A stretch of DNA of 64,000 nt from Terrimonas pollutisoli (lineage in GTDB: Bacteria > Bacteroidota > Bacteroidia > Chitinophagales > Chitinophagaceae): assembly GCF_029360765.1 (NCBI RefSeq), contig NZ_JARKNA010000011.1:62001-126000 (forward strand). The letters run 5' to 3'. Of the stretch, positions 52,922-62,176 are shown one piece after another. The translations under genes were made by a program, and so were the position numbers. Within the stretch, counting starts at the first letter, position 1. Each line of letters begins with the position of its first letter. The notes below the pieces were generated by a model that did no database searches, was not told the DNA's origin, and saw only the letters and a program-made list of their open reading frames with translations.

Positions 52922-53893
52922 ATGAAGGTCCACTATGATATAGAAAATCTGCCCTTGTTTCATAACTCCGTTATCACGATAGGCACATTTGATGGGGTGC
53001 ATATGGGGCACCGGCAGATCATTGAGAAGCTAAAGCACGAAGCAAAGGCTATTAATGGAGAGACGGTTATTATCACTTTTCATCCCCATCCCCGGAAGAT
53101 CGTTTCCTCCACGATACTGGGCATCCGGTTGATTAACACCCTGGAAGAAAAAATCGGTTTATTGGAGCAACTGGGAATAGATCATCTCGTGATCGTGCCG
53201 TTTACCGATGCCTTTGCCAACCAGCGGGCGGAAGATTATGTTGAACATTTTTTGGTCAATAAATTCCACCCTCATACTATTATTATCGGTTATGATCACC
53301 GGTTTGGCAAAGAAAGAAAGGGCGATTATGTCTTGCTGGAAAACCTGGCCCCGGTTTTCAAATACCAGTTAAAAGAAATTCCCAAACATGTATTGGATGA
53401 AATTTCTATTAGTTCCACCCGCATCCGTGAGGCATTGCTGAATGGCCAAATAGAAATAGCAGATAAATTACTGGGCTATGAATTTTTCTTTACCGGTAAA
53501 GTAATTCATGGTGATAAACTGGGACGTAAGCTGGGCTACCCTACCGCCAACCTTAAAATACAGGATGAAGAAAAAATAACCCCGGGCAACGGTATTTACG
53601 CCGTATATGCCGAGTTGGTTGAAAATGTTCAAACGCTTACCGGAAAAAACCAGCCGTCTACTGAAAGTTCACAGCGTATCAAAGGAATGATGAGTATTGG
53701 CTTTCGCCCGACGGTAGATGGGAAAAAGCGGGTGATAGAGGTAAACCTTTTCGATTTCAACAGTGAAATTTATGACCGGTCGCTGCGGGTGTACGTAAAG
53801 AAATATTTACGGCAAGAAATAAAATTTGATTCACTGGATGAACTGGTGAAGCAAATTGACCAGGATAAAACAGACAGCCAGAAAGTATTGTGA
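52922..53893 (+). CDS. ribF: bifunctional riboflavin kinase/FAD synthetase
   Basis: The 323-residue protein has the N-terminal FAD synthetase domain with IGTFDGVHMGH (22-32) and YDHRFGKERKGD near 125, followed by ISSTRIREALLNG. The C-terminal flavokinase domain begins near 190 with GDKLGRKLGYPTANLKI and includes GMMSIGFRPTV and EVNLFDFNSEIYD. It makes FMN and FAD from riboflavin and ATP. No FMN riboswitch was recognised upstream, where a 7-bp array lies instead. Confidence 0.95.
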   Translation: MKVHYDIENLPLFHNSVITIGTFDGVHMGHRQIIEKLKHEAKAINGETVIITFHPHPRKIVSSTILGIRLINTLEEKIGLLEQLGIDHLVIVPFTDAFANQRAEDYVEHFLVNKFHPHTIIIGYDHRFGKERKGDYVLLENLAPVFKYQLKEIPKHVLDEISISSTRIREALLNGQIEIADKLLGYEFFFTGKVIHGDKLGRKLGYPTANLKIQDEEKITPGNGIYAVYAELVENVQTLTGKNQPSTESSQRIKGMMSIGFRPTVDGKKRVIEVNLFDFNSEIYDRSLRVYVKKYLRQEIKFDSLDELVKQIDQDKTDSQKVL

Positions 53894-53899
53894 AATAAC

Positions 53900-53927
53900 A
53901 GGCAATTAGCAATAGACAATTGCCAAT
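53900..53927. repeat. 7-bp tandem array after ribF
   Basis: Four gapless units (AGGCAAT, TAGCAAT, AGACAAT, TGCCAAT) begin seven bases after the ribF stop. Confidence 0.65.
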
Positions 53928-53950
53928 CTTCAGCCTGATTTTTTTATAAA

Positions 53951-53988
53951 GCAAAAGGGCAAACTTTTTTAGTGTTTGCCCTTTTGCC
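53951..53988. terminator. bidirectional terminator between ribF and lipoprotein gene
   Basis: GCAAAAGGGCAAAC (53951-53964) pairs perfectly with GTTTGCCCTTTTGC (53974-53987), a 14-base stem with a T-rich loop. Genes converge on it from both sides. Confidence 0.88.
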
Positions 53989-54008
53989 TATTGTATATTG
54001 CCTATTCC

Positions 54009-54764
54009 TTAGTATTCTATCCGGAACTCCAATTTGGTAATATCATCAAAAAAATCATCCACAGAACTTACGATCGTCACTTTCTTTTTGTCTTCAGATA
54101 GTTTTACATTTTTACCTTCTACTTTTTTTGCGGGGCTGGGCAAATTAAAGATCAGCGTATTGCTCATCGGCATTCCCTGGCCTGCCATTTCTTTCAAAGC
54201 CTGCATGCCTTTATCATCGTCCACTTTTGCATATTTTTCCGGGATATGTTTTTTAACGATCAGGTTTTTTCCATAAGTAGTCGTGAAATAATCATCCATT
54301 GAATTTTTAGGCATTTCATCATCCGGGATGGGTGGCGCATTTTCTCCGGCAGAAGCCTGTTTTTTCATTGCCTGTTGCATCACTTTTGAAGAAATAACAT
54401 CCAATTTACTGATCTGTACGCCGGAGGTAAAGGGGAACTGGAGTTTGGTAATGAGTTTTTCGTCAGCCATATTAACATTAAGCCCTAATACGCCTTTTCT
54501 AACCAGGTCCTTTTCTTCAGGTGTGAGATCAGGAATACTATCTGCCATTTTATCAAGAGAAATGGTGGTGTCGATAGCTTTTTCAACACTATCCATTCCC
54601 TTTCCCTGGCCCGACATTTTTGCAATACCGATCAGGCTGCTCATGTCTGTAGTAGTGACCATGGTACCGCTGCCATCTTTGTTAAAGGAAATTTCACGGG
54701 TGGTTTCGCAACTGGTCAAGGCCAGCATTCCAGTTGCCAATAAAAAGCCCAATAATTTTTTCAT
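54009..54764 (-). CDS. putative lipoprotein of unknown function
   Basis: The 251-residue protein has a lipoprotein signal (LTSC, Cys19). It starts after that with TREISFNKDGSGTMVTTTDM, suggesting a first beta hairpin, followed by a helix region with Met/Lys repeats (MGQGKGMDSVEK-like), and a C-terminal beta part with KKVTIVSSVDDFFDDITKLEF. The repeated FNxDGSG-like start is common in Bacteroidota lipoproteins of unassigned role. It is convergent with ribF. Confidence 0.72.
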   Translation of the reverse strand: MKKLLGFLLATGMLALTSCETTREISFNKDGSGTMVTTTDMSSLIGIAKMSGQGKGMDSVEKAIDTTISLDKMADSIPDLTPEEKDLVRKGVLGLNVNMADEKLITKLQFPFTSGVQISKLDVISSKVMQQAMKKQASAGENAPPIPDDEMPKNSMDDYFTTTYGKNLIVKKHIPEKYAKVDDDKGMQALKEMAGQGMPMSNTLIFNLPSPAKKVEGKNVKLSEDKKKVTIVSSVDDFFDDITKLEFRIEY

Positions 54765-54915
54765 TTTTCTTTTATTTGTTTCTTAGATGTTTTTCTGCCG
54801 AAAATAGTTGTGCAAAGAAAAGCTTTTCATAGCAAAACCCGGGGACTAAGGAGTAAACTGTCACTTAAATACATGGACGGCCGGCTTAGGCTGTAAACGA
54901 TAAACCGATTGTTGC

Positions 54916-55914
54916 TCAAGCGATCATTTTACAAATCATTTCCTTCATCAGGGAGCCGTCTTCAGCACCGGCATTATTTATACCGATACTTTTGAGATTG
55001 TACTGATGCAACAATAATAATATTCTTTCGACGCCCTGGTAATCGTAAACCCTGGAAGCCTGTATATAGTCTTTGGCAAAAAATGGATTGACGCCGATAG
55101 CCGCTGCAATGGCTTTTTCATCACCACCGCCAGCACCGAACACCATAAATACTTTACTGAAAAAACTATACAACGATGGAAGAACTAATTGTATAGGGGC
55201 AGCTTTGGGATTTGATTCAAAATATTGAATGATGCGGATACTTTTTGCCAGATCCTTCCGGGCCAATGCCGATTGCAGTTCAAAGACGTTAAAGTCTTTA
55301 CTTACGCCGACAAATTCCTCGATATCCTCTTCAGTAATTGTCTTTCTTTTTCCTAGATTGATCGAAATTTTTTCTATTTCATTTTCTATCCTGGAGAGAT
55401 CGTTGCCGATATGATCCACCAGTAGCGCCAGTCCTTTTGGTGAAATCGATAATTGTTTTGATTGTAGTAACTCCTGCGTCCATTCAGGCAGTTGACTATC
55501 GTAGATTTTTCTGGTAGTAATCAATACCGCTTTTTGCTTGAGTAACTTTGCCAATTTAGAACGGCCATCAACTTTTTTGTCTTTATAGGAAACAACAAAT
55601 ACCGTGGAAGAAAGCGGGTTCTCTATATATGGCTCCAGTTTTTCAATGTCACGCATATGCTGTGCTTCTTTCAAAAGCACTACCTGCCTTTCTGCAAACA
55701 TGGGATAGCGGCGACAGGCGTTTACTACATCGGCCCAGGAAGTATCACGGCCATAAAAAACGGTTAGATTAAACGATGCCTCACTTTCATTTAAAATATG
55801 ATGTTCAGCGTAGTCAACTACTTTGTCAATAAAATATTCTTCATCGCCTTCCAGCCAATAAACCGGCTTATAGACGCTTTTCTTCCATTCTGTTATTATC
55901 TTGTCAATTGCCAT
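54916..55914 (-). CDS. holA: DNA polymerase III, delta subunit
   Basis: The 332-residue protein matches HolA length. The N-terminal part has PVYWLEGDEEYFIDKVVDY and VVSYKDKKVDGRSKLAKLL; the middle has GLALLVDHIGNDLSRIENEIEKI and a typical FNVFELQSALARKD. The last part contains the clamp-loader collar helices (YSFFSKVFMVFGAG). It opens the sliding clamp during loading. It stands apart, ending the lipoprotein-to-holA stretch, with no linked replication genes. Confidence 0.93.
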   Translation of the reverse strand: MAIDKIITEWKKSVYKPVYWLEGDEEYFIDKVVDYAEHHILNESEASFNLTVFYGRDTSWADVVNACRRYPMFAERQVVLLKEAQHMRDIEKLEPYIENPLSSTVFVVSYKDKKVDGRSKLAKLLKQKAVLITTRKIYDSQLPEWTQELLQSKQLSISPKGLALLVDHIGNDLSRIENEIEKISINLGKRKTITEEDIEEFVGVSKDFNVFELQSALARKDLAKSIRIIQYFESNPKAAPIQLVLPSLYSFFSKVFMVFGAGGGDEKAIAAAIGVNPFFAKDYIQASRVYDYQGVERILLLLHQYNLKSIGINNAGAEDGSLMKEMICKMIA

Positions 55915-56109
55915 AAAACGCTAAGTTACAGGGTTTCTGAACCCGGTTTAAGTTGAAAATAAACTTTTTCCGCATTACGATTTTTTCTGGCACGGTTTTC
56001 GGAATTGAGGACAACGAAAGAATCTACGGAACCGTAAACTACCTTGAAAACCCAATAATATCTGGTAAAATAAATAGTAAACCTAAAATCATTTTAAAAA
56101 CCCACTTGT

Positions 56110-57087
56110 ATGACAAACACAAATTATCCATCGGCGACTCCAAATGAACCTCGTACTCCGAACAGAGGCAATAAGAATCTTTTGATTGGTATTCTTGCTG
56201 CCGGTCTTTTGGGTACTTGGGGTTACCTGTTATACGACAAAAACAAAACAGGTGAAACAATACAGGTTGCGCAGACCCAGTCTGAAAATTATATGACACA
56301 ACGTGACTCACTGAAGTTGTTATATGATGATGCTGAAATGCGTTTAGACTCTATCACAGGAGCTAACAACAACCTGCAAGGTGAAAAAAGCACATTGCAA
56401 AAACAGATCGATGCAAATAAAGCTGAGATCAGACGTATCTTAAATGATAAAAATGCTACTGCAGCTGATCTGAAAAGGGCGAAAGCAATGATCGCAGACC
56501 TTAACAACCAGATCGCAAGTCTTGAAGCAGAAGTATCAAGATTGACTGGCGAAAACCAGGAATTGACAGCTAACAACACTCAGCTTACTACTGAAAAGCA
56601 AGTGTTGGAGCAGAATCTTCAAACTTCAAGTGCTGAAAAAGAAGCATTGACCCAAGTTGTGGATGTAGGTTCAACTTTCAGCGCTTCAAATATTCAGATC
56701 ACTCCGGTGAATGAAAAGAAAAGCGGTAAAGAAAAAACTACTTCGACAGCAAAAAAAGTTGACAAACTGGTTGTTTCTTTCGATATCGAAAACCGTATTG
56801 CAAGATCAGGTCCTGCTGACATGTACATCATGGTTACAGCTCCTGATGGCAAAGTGGTAACCAACACTGAATTGGGTTCTTCTACCCTGACTACACGTAC
56901 TGATGGTGACAGACAGTTCACTACAAAAGTACCGGTAGAGTACGAACAAGGTACACGTAAAGCTGTATCATTCCCTATTCGCCAGGAAGATTTCCAAAGA
57001 GGTGATTACAAAATTGAAGTTTATCATAACGGGTTCAAAATCGGTGAAGGTGTAAGAACCCTGAAAAAAGGTGGTTTATTCGGTTAA
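56110..57087 (+). CDS. membrane-anchored coiled-coil protein, paralogue A
   Basis: The 325-residue protein has a membrane helix at 24-42 (LLIGILAAGLLGTWGYLLY), a coiled coil at about 55-190 rich in Asn, Lys and Leu, and a C-terminal beta-rich domain (200-325) with VSFDIENRIARSGPADMYIMV and GDYKIEVYHNGFKIGEG. It is a paralogue of the next gene in the same domain order. The C-terminal domain recalls a fibronectin- or Ig-like fold. It is followed by a clear terminator, so the two are not one transcript. Function is unknown; perhaps a periplasmic structural or sensing protein. Confidence 0.82.
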   Translation: MTNTNYPSATPNEPRTPNRGNKNLLIGILAAGLLGTWGYLLYDKNKTGETIQVAQTQSENYMTQRDSLKLLYDDAEMRLDSITGANNNLQGEKSTLQKQIDANKAEIRRILNDKNATAADLKRAKAMIADLNNQIASLEAEVSRLTGENQELTANNTQLTTEKQVLEQNLQTSSAEKEALTQVVDVGSTFSASNIQITPVNEKKSGKEKTTSTAKKVDKLVVSFDIENRIARSGPADMYIMVTAPDGKVVTNTELGSSTLTTRTDGDRQFTTKVPVEYEQGTRKAVSFPIRQEDFQRGDYKIEVYHNGFKIGEGVRTLKKGGLFG

Positions 57088-57115
57088 AAGCGAAGTTGCA
57101 CTCTTACGCAACACG

Positions 57116-57146
57116 ACCGTCCCGATCTATCGGGACGGTTTTTTTA
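57116..57146 (+). terminator. rho-independent terminator between the paralogues
   Basis: ACCGTCCCGA (57116-57125) pairs perfectly with TCGGGACGGT (57130-57139), with a run of seven T residues after. Confidence 0.92.
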
Positions 57147-57204
57147 TGCCTCTCTGCTTGCGGGTAGCTTGTAAAAAAAGACAATATGCTTTATCTTTCG
57201 AAAG

Positions 57205-58140
57205 ATGCCCAGGGAAATAAAAGATATAAAGTCTCTCTTACTGGTACTGCTTTCAATCGGACTGGTGAGCACCTGGATCTATCATATTTACGATAAGACA
57301 ATATACAGCCAGCGCCGTACCGAAGTTTATGTAAAGGATTCCGCTGCGGTGGCCGATGCGATAAAGGACTCGCTGACTAAAATATATTCAACCGCAATCA
57401 GTGACCTGGACTACCAGTTGGATTCATCACGGGTAAATGCCGATTCTCTTAAAATAAGGCTGGATGATAAGCTAAAAGAAATCAATCAGCTGAAAATGGA
57501 AATCACCGGAATTTTAAATAAGCAAGGCTTTTCCCAATCGGACCTCGGCCTCGCACGACAAAAAATTAATGAACTGCAACAGCGGGTGAATGAGCTAAGT
57601 GATCAGAACCTGAGCATGGAAGATGAAAAAAAACAAATCAGCACTGTGTTGGAACAATTAACGCTGAATGTAGACACACTACAGCGAAACATCCGCCGCC
57701 TCAGCGACGAAAACCAGTCGTTGATAGAAAAAGTAAATCTTGCTTCTATTTTTATTGCTTCTGATATTAAAATTGCTGCTATTGAAGTAAAAGGCTCCAG
57801 TGAAGAATCCACGTCACAGGCAAAAAAAACAGACAAGTTTGTTGCGTCATTCGTTGTCCAAAACCGCATTACCCAATTTACCAACGCCGAATTAACCACA
57901 GTGTTAGTTCAACCAGACGGGCAAGTACTGCAAAGTACCGTATGGGATAGCGGCAGTTTTAATACGAAAAATGAAGGCAAAAAAAAGTATACCCGTAAAA
58001 TAAGGTTTGACTATGTCAAAGGAGAAGAAAAGCATTTATTGTTTTCTATAGACACCGAAAAATGCCAGAAGGGTACTTACACTTTTCAGCTCTGGCATAA
58101 TGGAATCCTCATCGGCCAGGCAACAAAAACACTTGGATAG
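57205..58140 (+). CDS. membrane-anchored coiled-coil protein, paralogue B
   Basis: The 311-residue protein has a membrane helix at 9-28, a coiled coil at about 70-180, and a C-terminal domain at 185-311. Compared with paralogue A, it shares the pattern of helix, IxxIK, KxDKxVxSFxxxNRI and the ending YxxxxxHNGxxIGxxxxTL. Identity in the C-terminal domain looks roughly one third to one half by eye. The N-terminal part is more diverged than the C-terminal part. The duplication probably gave two partners or two copies with different expression. Confidence 0.82.
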   Translation: MPREIKDIKSLLLVLLSIGLVSTWIYHIYDKTIYSQRRTEVYVKDSAAVADAIKDSLTKIYSTAISDLDYQLDSSRVNADSLKIRLDDKLKEINQLKMEITGILNKQGFSQSDLGLARQKINELQQRVNELSDQNLSMEDEKKQISTVLEQLTLNVDTLQRNIRRLSDENQSLIEKVNLASIFIASDIKIAAIEVKGSSEESTSQAKKTDKFVASFVVQNRITQFTNAELTTVLVQPDGQVLQSTVWDSGSFNTKNEGKKKYTRKIRFDYVKGEEKHLLFSIDTEKCQKGTYTFQLWHNGILIGQATKTLG

Positions 58141-58192
58141 CCATTCTTTTTGGGGCGGGTTCTACTGCCCGATAAGAGTTTGCAGGATAAGA

Positions 58193-59101
58193 TTAAATTT
58201 CCCGCATCCTGTTAATGGTATTCTTCACAGGGGTTACTTTATAGCCTTCTTTCCGAAGAAGATTAATACAGCCTTGTTTTCCGGGAAGATGGCCTGCTCC
58301 TACCGCAATAAGCACCGACTTATCAGGTAAAATATCTTTCAATTTATTTACCCAGTTTTGATTGCGGTTGTAAAGCAGGATATCTGTGTAGTTTGAAATG
58401 CTGGGATCACTTTTCATCAACATTTCTTCCAGCTTTTGAAGATCCTGTTGCTTGTAGGCATTCATCATGTCGGATAGTTCTTTATCCTCACCGTCACCTT
58501 TTTTTGCATTATCAATATAGCTTACCAATTGTTCAGCTTGTAACTTATAAGGAATGCTATCGAGCACACTCGCCTGGTAGCCCATGCTCTCCAAACCCCT
58601 AATGGATTTGCCATATTCCTTTGCTTCTTCCATGATCACTTGTTCCATCATGGCTGTAGCTTCACAGGCGAGGCCGCCTTGTTGCAAAGTAGAAGCAGCC
58701 AGCATCGGCTTATAAGTTTCCAGCATATTGAAAGGAAGCATGGACCCCTTCTCTTCAAAATAATTTTTTACTTTTTCATAGTCGGCTTCACTCAACAGAT
58801 CCTGTAAAGTAGTATCACCCCGCATCTTCATTTTAGACAACATGCCGAGCATTTCAAACATATTGTCCAGGTCTACTTCAAAATAAACCTCTTTTACATT
58901 CCTGATCACCCGCTTCAGGCTATCGCTAAGAATAGCATCATCTTTACACAGCATGTGAATAGTGCCAAAAATATAGGATGGCTTAACAAGGCCATTACCG
59001 CTTATTTTCCAGAGAAGCGTATTATCTGTATTGCTTTTTTGAGCAACGCAAAAAATTGATATGAGGCTACCGAACAACACCGCACAAACTCGTTTCATCA
59101 A
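58193..59101 (-). CDS. TraB/GumN-family protein
   Basis: The 302-residue protein has a signal peptide (cleaved near CVAQ) and the TraB/GumN motifs GTIHML (about 46-51) and, near the C-terminus, VGAGHLPGKQGCINLLRKEG. Conserved Glu residues appear in EVYFEVDL and GLESMG. These are thought to be a metal-dependent protease-like fold (Tiki related), but activity is unproven here. It is probably periplasmic. It converges with the second coiled-coil gene. Confidence 0.88.
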   Translation of the reverse strand: MMKRVCAVLFGSLISIFCVAQKSNTDNTLLWKISGNGLVKPSYIFGTIHMLCKDDAILSDSLKRVIRNVKEVYFEVDLDNMFEMLGMLSKMKMRGDTTLQDLLSEADYEKVKNYFEEKGSMLPFNMLETYKPMLAASTLQQGGLACEATAMMEQVIMEEAKEYGKSIRGLESMGYQASVLDSIPYKLQAEQLVSYIDNAKKGDGEDKELSDMMNAYKQQDLQKLEEMLMKSDPSISNYTDILLYNRNQNWVNKLKDILPDKSVLIAVGAGHLPGKQGCINLLRKEGYKVTPVKNTINRMREI

Positions 59102-59171
59102 TAGTTTATTTTTAAAGCAATTTACAGCCTAAAGCTGAGAGCTGAAAAGATTGGAGGGCTAACCTTGCATT

Positions 59172-61121
59172 TTATTGTACAACGGCTTCCTCACCGTATA
59201 ACTGGTCTTTAAACTTTAACGAAGGGGAAGAAATAAAAGGGCCTATCGCCAGGTCTTCCCATTTTTCATCAACTGCTTTTATGGTATCGTTATCTGCCAC
59301 AATAATATTCGGCCAATCGCGGTGAAAGCCGTCCAGTTCTTTAGTTTTCCTTGTGCCATCTAAGCCCATGCAGGCGAAGTATTGGCTTCCGGTTGCCGGT
59401 TGCCGGTTGCTGGTTGGTCTCCGGTACAAATAACTGTCCCGCTTAGGATCAAGGTTGTTGCAAAAACGCCACAAAGCAGTTGGCAAGTCATTAGCATCAA
59501 CCGTATGCTCGACATATAAGATAATTTTTACCCCTTCTATTTCCGCCAACTCGCAAATCTGTTCATGCAATTCTTTTATATGACCTGGTTTGCTTTTTTC
59601 AACAGAAATAATAAGACAAGCAATTTCTTTTTTTAACAGAGAAAGGTTTACCTTTTTTATTTCAGTAAACTTTTCGGTAAGTAGTTCTTCCGTCAGTTGC
59701 CCCATTTCGACCAGCTCAGTGTCAACTGTCAACTGCACACTGTCATCAATCTCCTCATCAAACTTACTCGTCCCATCAACGCACATCTTGCCACCAAAAC
59801 CCAGTTTGCTACAGCTGTGATCCAATACATCCATTGGGCCCTGTGAAAAATAAATGTCTGTAGCCGGGTTTAAATTTTTAAATACGTTTTTGGCCAGTTC
59901 AGGATAGTTTGTAATGGATGTCTTTTCATCTGCGATCACCAATATCTTATTGAACATCATTTGCCCGGCGCCCCACATGGCATTCATTACTTTTTGTCCC
60001 TGGCCGGCGTAATCTTTCTTTATTTTGGTAATAACAAGGTTGTGAAATACTCCTTCTACCGGCATTTCCATATCGATGATTTCCGGTACCATGGTCATTT
60101 TGATGGGTGCCAGGAAAATCCGTTCAGTTGCTTTTCCTAGCCATGCATCCTCCTGCGGAGGTATGCCCACGATAGTTGCGGGATAGACCGCATTTTTTTT
60201 ATGCGTAATAGCTGTGATGTGAAAACGGGGATACCAATCCGGCAAGGAATAGTAGCCCGTATGATCACCAAAGGGACCTTCCCATATCATCTCATCATTG
60301 GGATCAACATAACCTTCTATGATAAAGTCTGCATCAGCGGGCACTTCTACTTCTGGCTGGGAAATACATTTGACCATTTCCACTTTTTTCTTACGAAGAA
60401 AACCTGCCAGCATGTATTCATCCACATTTTCCGGCAACGGAGCAGTAGCCGAGTAAGCGTATACCGGGTCACCGCCTAACGCAACCGCTATGGGCATGCG
60501 TTTGTTCAACTTTTTATATTCATTGAAATGTTTGGCAGATACTTTATGCTTGTGCCAGTGCATACCGGTCAAAGTGGGACCAAAAACCTGCATCCGGTAC
60601 ATGCCGACATTTCTTGATTGGGTATTCGGATCCTTTGTATGAATGATGGGCAACGTAACAAACGGGCCTCCATCTTTTGGCCAACAGGTAATAACAGGCA
60701 GTTTAGTGATATCGGGCTGGCTCATTTCAACCTCCTGGCATTCGCCCCGCCCCTTTTTTACTTTTGGCATCCATGAAGCAAACTGGCCAAGCTTCGGCAA
60801 CAACTTTAATTTATCCAGGATACTTTCTTTCGGCGACGCAAGCAGCTTAAACAATTCTTCAATTTCCCGGGCAGTATCATCCAAATGCGCCACACCTAAC
60901 GCCATGCACATTCTTTTTTCACTGCCATAGGCGTTCATCAGTACCGGGAAATCATAGCCGGTATTTTCAAAAAGTATTGCTTTTCCACCGCCCGGTTCTT
61001 TACTCATCCTGTCGCTGATCTCTGCCATCTCCAGCTTTGGATTGACGTAAGTTTTGATGCGAACAAGTTCCCCTGCTTTTTCCAGTGCTTCAATAAATTG
61101 CTGCTGATTTTTATAGGCCAT
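59172..61121 (-). CDS. UbiD-family prenylated-FMN-dependent decarboxylase
   Basis: The 649-residue protein has the UbiD arrangement. IGGDPVYAYSATAPLPENVDEYML-like residues near 215 follow MYRMQVFGPTLTGMHWHKH, and GPFGDHTGYYSLPDWYPRFH near 280 gives the E-x-D-H substrate region with the key Arg and Glu. It uses prenylated FMN, made by a UbiX partner not in the window, to decarboxylate an aromatic or unsaturated acid; menaquinone or ubiquinone-like synthesis is a possibility. Two 7-bp-period arrays lie inside the gene. The protein is about 30-40 residues longer than many UbiD proteins. Confidence 0.88.
   Translation of the reverse strand: MAYKNQQQFIEALEKAGELVRIKTYVNPKLEMAEISDRMSKEPGGGKAILFENTGYDFPVLMNAYGSEKRMCMALGVAHLDDTAREIEELFKLLASPKESILDKLKLLPKLGQFASWMPKVKKGRGECQEVEMSQPDITKLPVITCWPKDGGPFVTLPIIHTKDPNTQSRNVGMYRMQVFGPTLTGMHWHKHKVSAKHFNEYKKLNKRMPIAVALGGDPVYAYSATAPLPENVDEYMLAGFLRKKKVEMVKCISQPEVEVPADADFIIEGYVDPNDEMIWEGPFGDHTGYYSLPDWYPRFHITAITHKKNAVYPATIVGIPPQEDAWLGKATERIFLAPIKMTMVPEIIDMEMPVEGVFHNLVITKIKKDYAGQGQKVMNAMWGAGQMMFNKILVIADEKTSITNYPELAKNVFKNLNPATDIYFSQGPMDVLDHSCSKLGFGGKMCVDGTSKFDEEIDDSVQLTVDTELVEMGQLTEELLTEKFTEIKKVNLSLLKKEIACLIISVEKSKPGHIKELHEQICELAEIEGVKIILYVEHTVDANDLPTALWRFCNNLDPKRDSYLYRRPTSNRQPATGSQYFACMGLDGTRKTKELDGFHRDWPNIIVADNDTIKAVDEKWEDLAIGPFISSPSLKFKDQLYGEEAVVQ
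59389..59416. repeat. 7-bp tandem array inside ubiD-like gene
   Basis: Three exact CCGGTTG units are followed by CTGGTTG. In the protein they encode TSNRQPATGSQ, out of keeping with the rest of the enzyme. Confidence 0.8.
59718..59745. repeat. second 7-bp tandem array inside ubiD-like gene
   Basis: Four gapless units, AGTGTCA, ACTGTCA, ACTGCAC and ACTGTCA, encode DSVQLTVDTEL on the minus strand. Confidence 0.65.
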
Positions 61122-61192
61122 GTCTTCAATAAATTACGCAAAGGTACAACACAGCCTGTGTGAGAATGTTGGAATAGTAAGAAGAAAAGATT

Positions 61193-62074
61193 TTAGTAAA
61201 CATTCACGGGGCAACTGGTGCTATTCCTCGGCGCTCTTCGGCCACCGCCGCCACCAAAAATTCCACCACTTGATGAATTGCCACCACCTAACCGATATGT
61301 GAGATGGAGTCCCGTGAAATAATAAGTGTCTTTACGTTTTGGACTTCCACGTTGTGCGCCTTTTGCCGGATAACCAGCAATGCCTACGTCATCTCCACGG
61401 TAGGACATGTCAACGGATAATTGCCCTCTGCCGGCTAACAGATCATTAGGATCGGCATATACTGTACTTACATCATCAAAATAATCAGTGAAAATTTTTC
61501 TCAATCCTAATTCAAGACCAAGATGAAGATTGTCTGTAACCGCGAACTTAACACCTCCGCCATAAGGGATCGCAAACTGGGTGAGACTATATGGACTGTT
61601 TTCGGCATAGCCGGGCAATCCCTGCCCTTCAGTGCTTAATGGCTTCAGGTAAATTTTTTGCGTGGTGCCATTATACGCATATGGATTAAAGCGATAAACA
61701 GCAAGACCGACAAAAGCATACGGCGAAAAGCGATGATCATTTAAACTCAACAGATAATATTCGCCTAATAAACTAAATTCGGAAACTGCAGTTTCGAAAC
61801 TAAGATTGCGGGCCCGAAGACTTGAATCGCTGTTGAAACGATCCGCTCCGCCGACTACAGCATAAGTGAAACCACCCCGAAGCATAATATTATTGGTTAG
61901 TTCATAATTGGCAGTTATCCCTATAGCGCCGTTGGTAACTTTTTTCGGGAATATTTTACTGGTAAGATCCCCATTGTAAGCAGCGAGTCCACCAAAAACG
62001 CCGATATGAAGACGTTGTGCGAAAAGAAGCTGTGAAAAGGCTAAAAAAAGGATCAATATCCAGGCTTTCTTCAT
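61193..62074 (-). CDS. DUF6089-family outer-membrane barrel protein
   Basis: The 293-residue protein has a signal peptide (cleaved near LFAQ) and the family start RLHIGVFGGLAAYNGDLT, followed by GAIGITANYELTNNIMLRGG. LGLELGLRKIFTDYFDDVS near 195 is typical of DUF6089, and a final strand TGLHLTYRLGG precedes a Gly-rich tail. It is expected to form an outer-membrane barrel of 8-10 strands. Role unknown; often found near gliding or secretion genes in this phylum. Confidence 0.88.
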   Translation of the reverse strand: MKKAWILILFLAFSQLLFAQRLHIGVFGGLAAYNGDLTSKIFPKKVTNGAIGITANYELTNNIMLRGGFTYAVVGGADRFNSDSSLRARNLSFETAVSEFSLLGEYYLLSLNDHRFSPYAFVGLAVYRFNPYAYNGTTQKIYLKPLSTEGQGLPGYAENSPYSLTQFAIPYGGGVKFAVTDNLHLGLELGLRKIFTDYFDDVSTVYADPNDLLAGRGQLSVDMSYRGDDVGIAGYPAKGAQRGSPKRKDTYYFTGLHLTYRLGGGNSSSGGIFGGGGGRRAPRNSTSCPVNVY

Positions 62075-62176
62075 AATAAACGTTTAGAACTTTAACAGTG
62101 CAAATTTAAGGCCGGAGGCGGTAGGTATGAATATACAGCGGAATTATTAAACCCCACAGGTGGATAAAAAAAACTG

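Noticed and set aside
55953..56147. 64-codon frame between holA and the coiled-coil gene
   Set aside because: It overlaps the start of the real gene in another frame and has no recognisable protein character.
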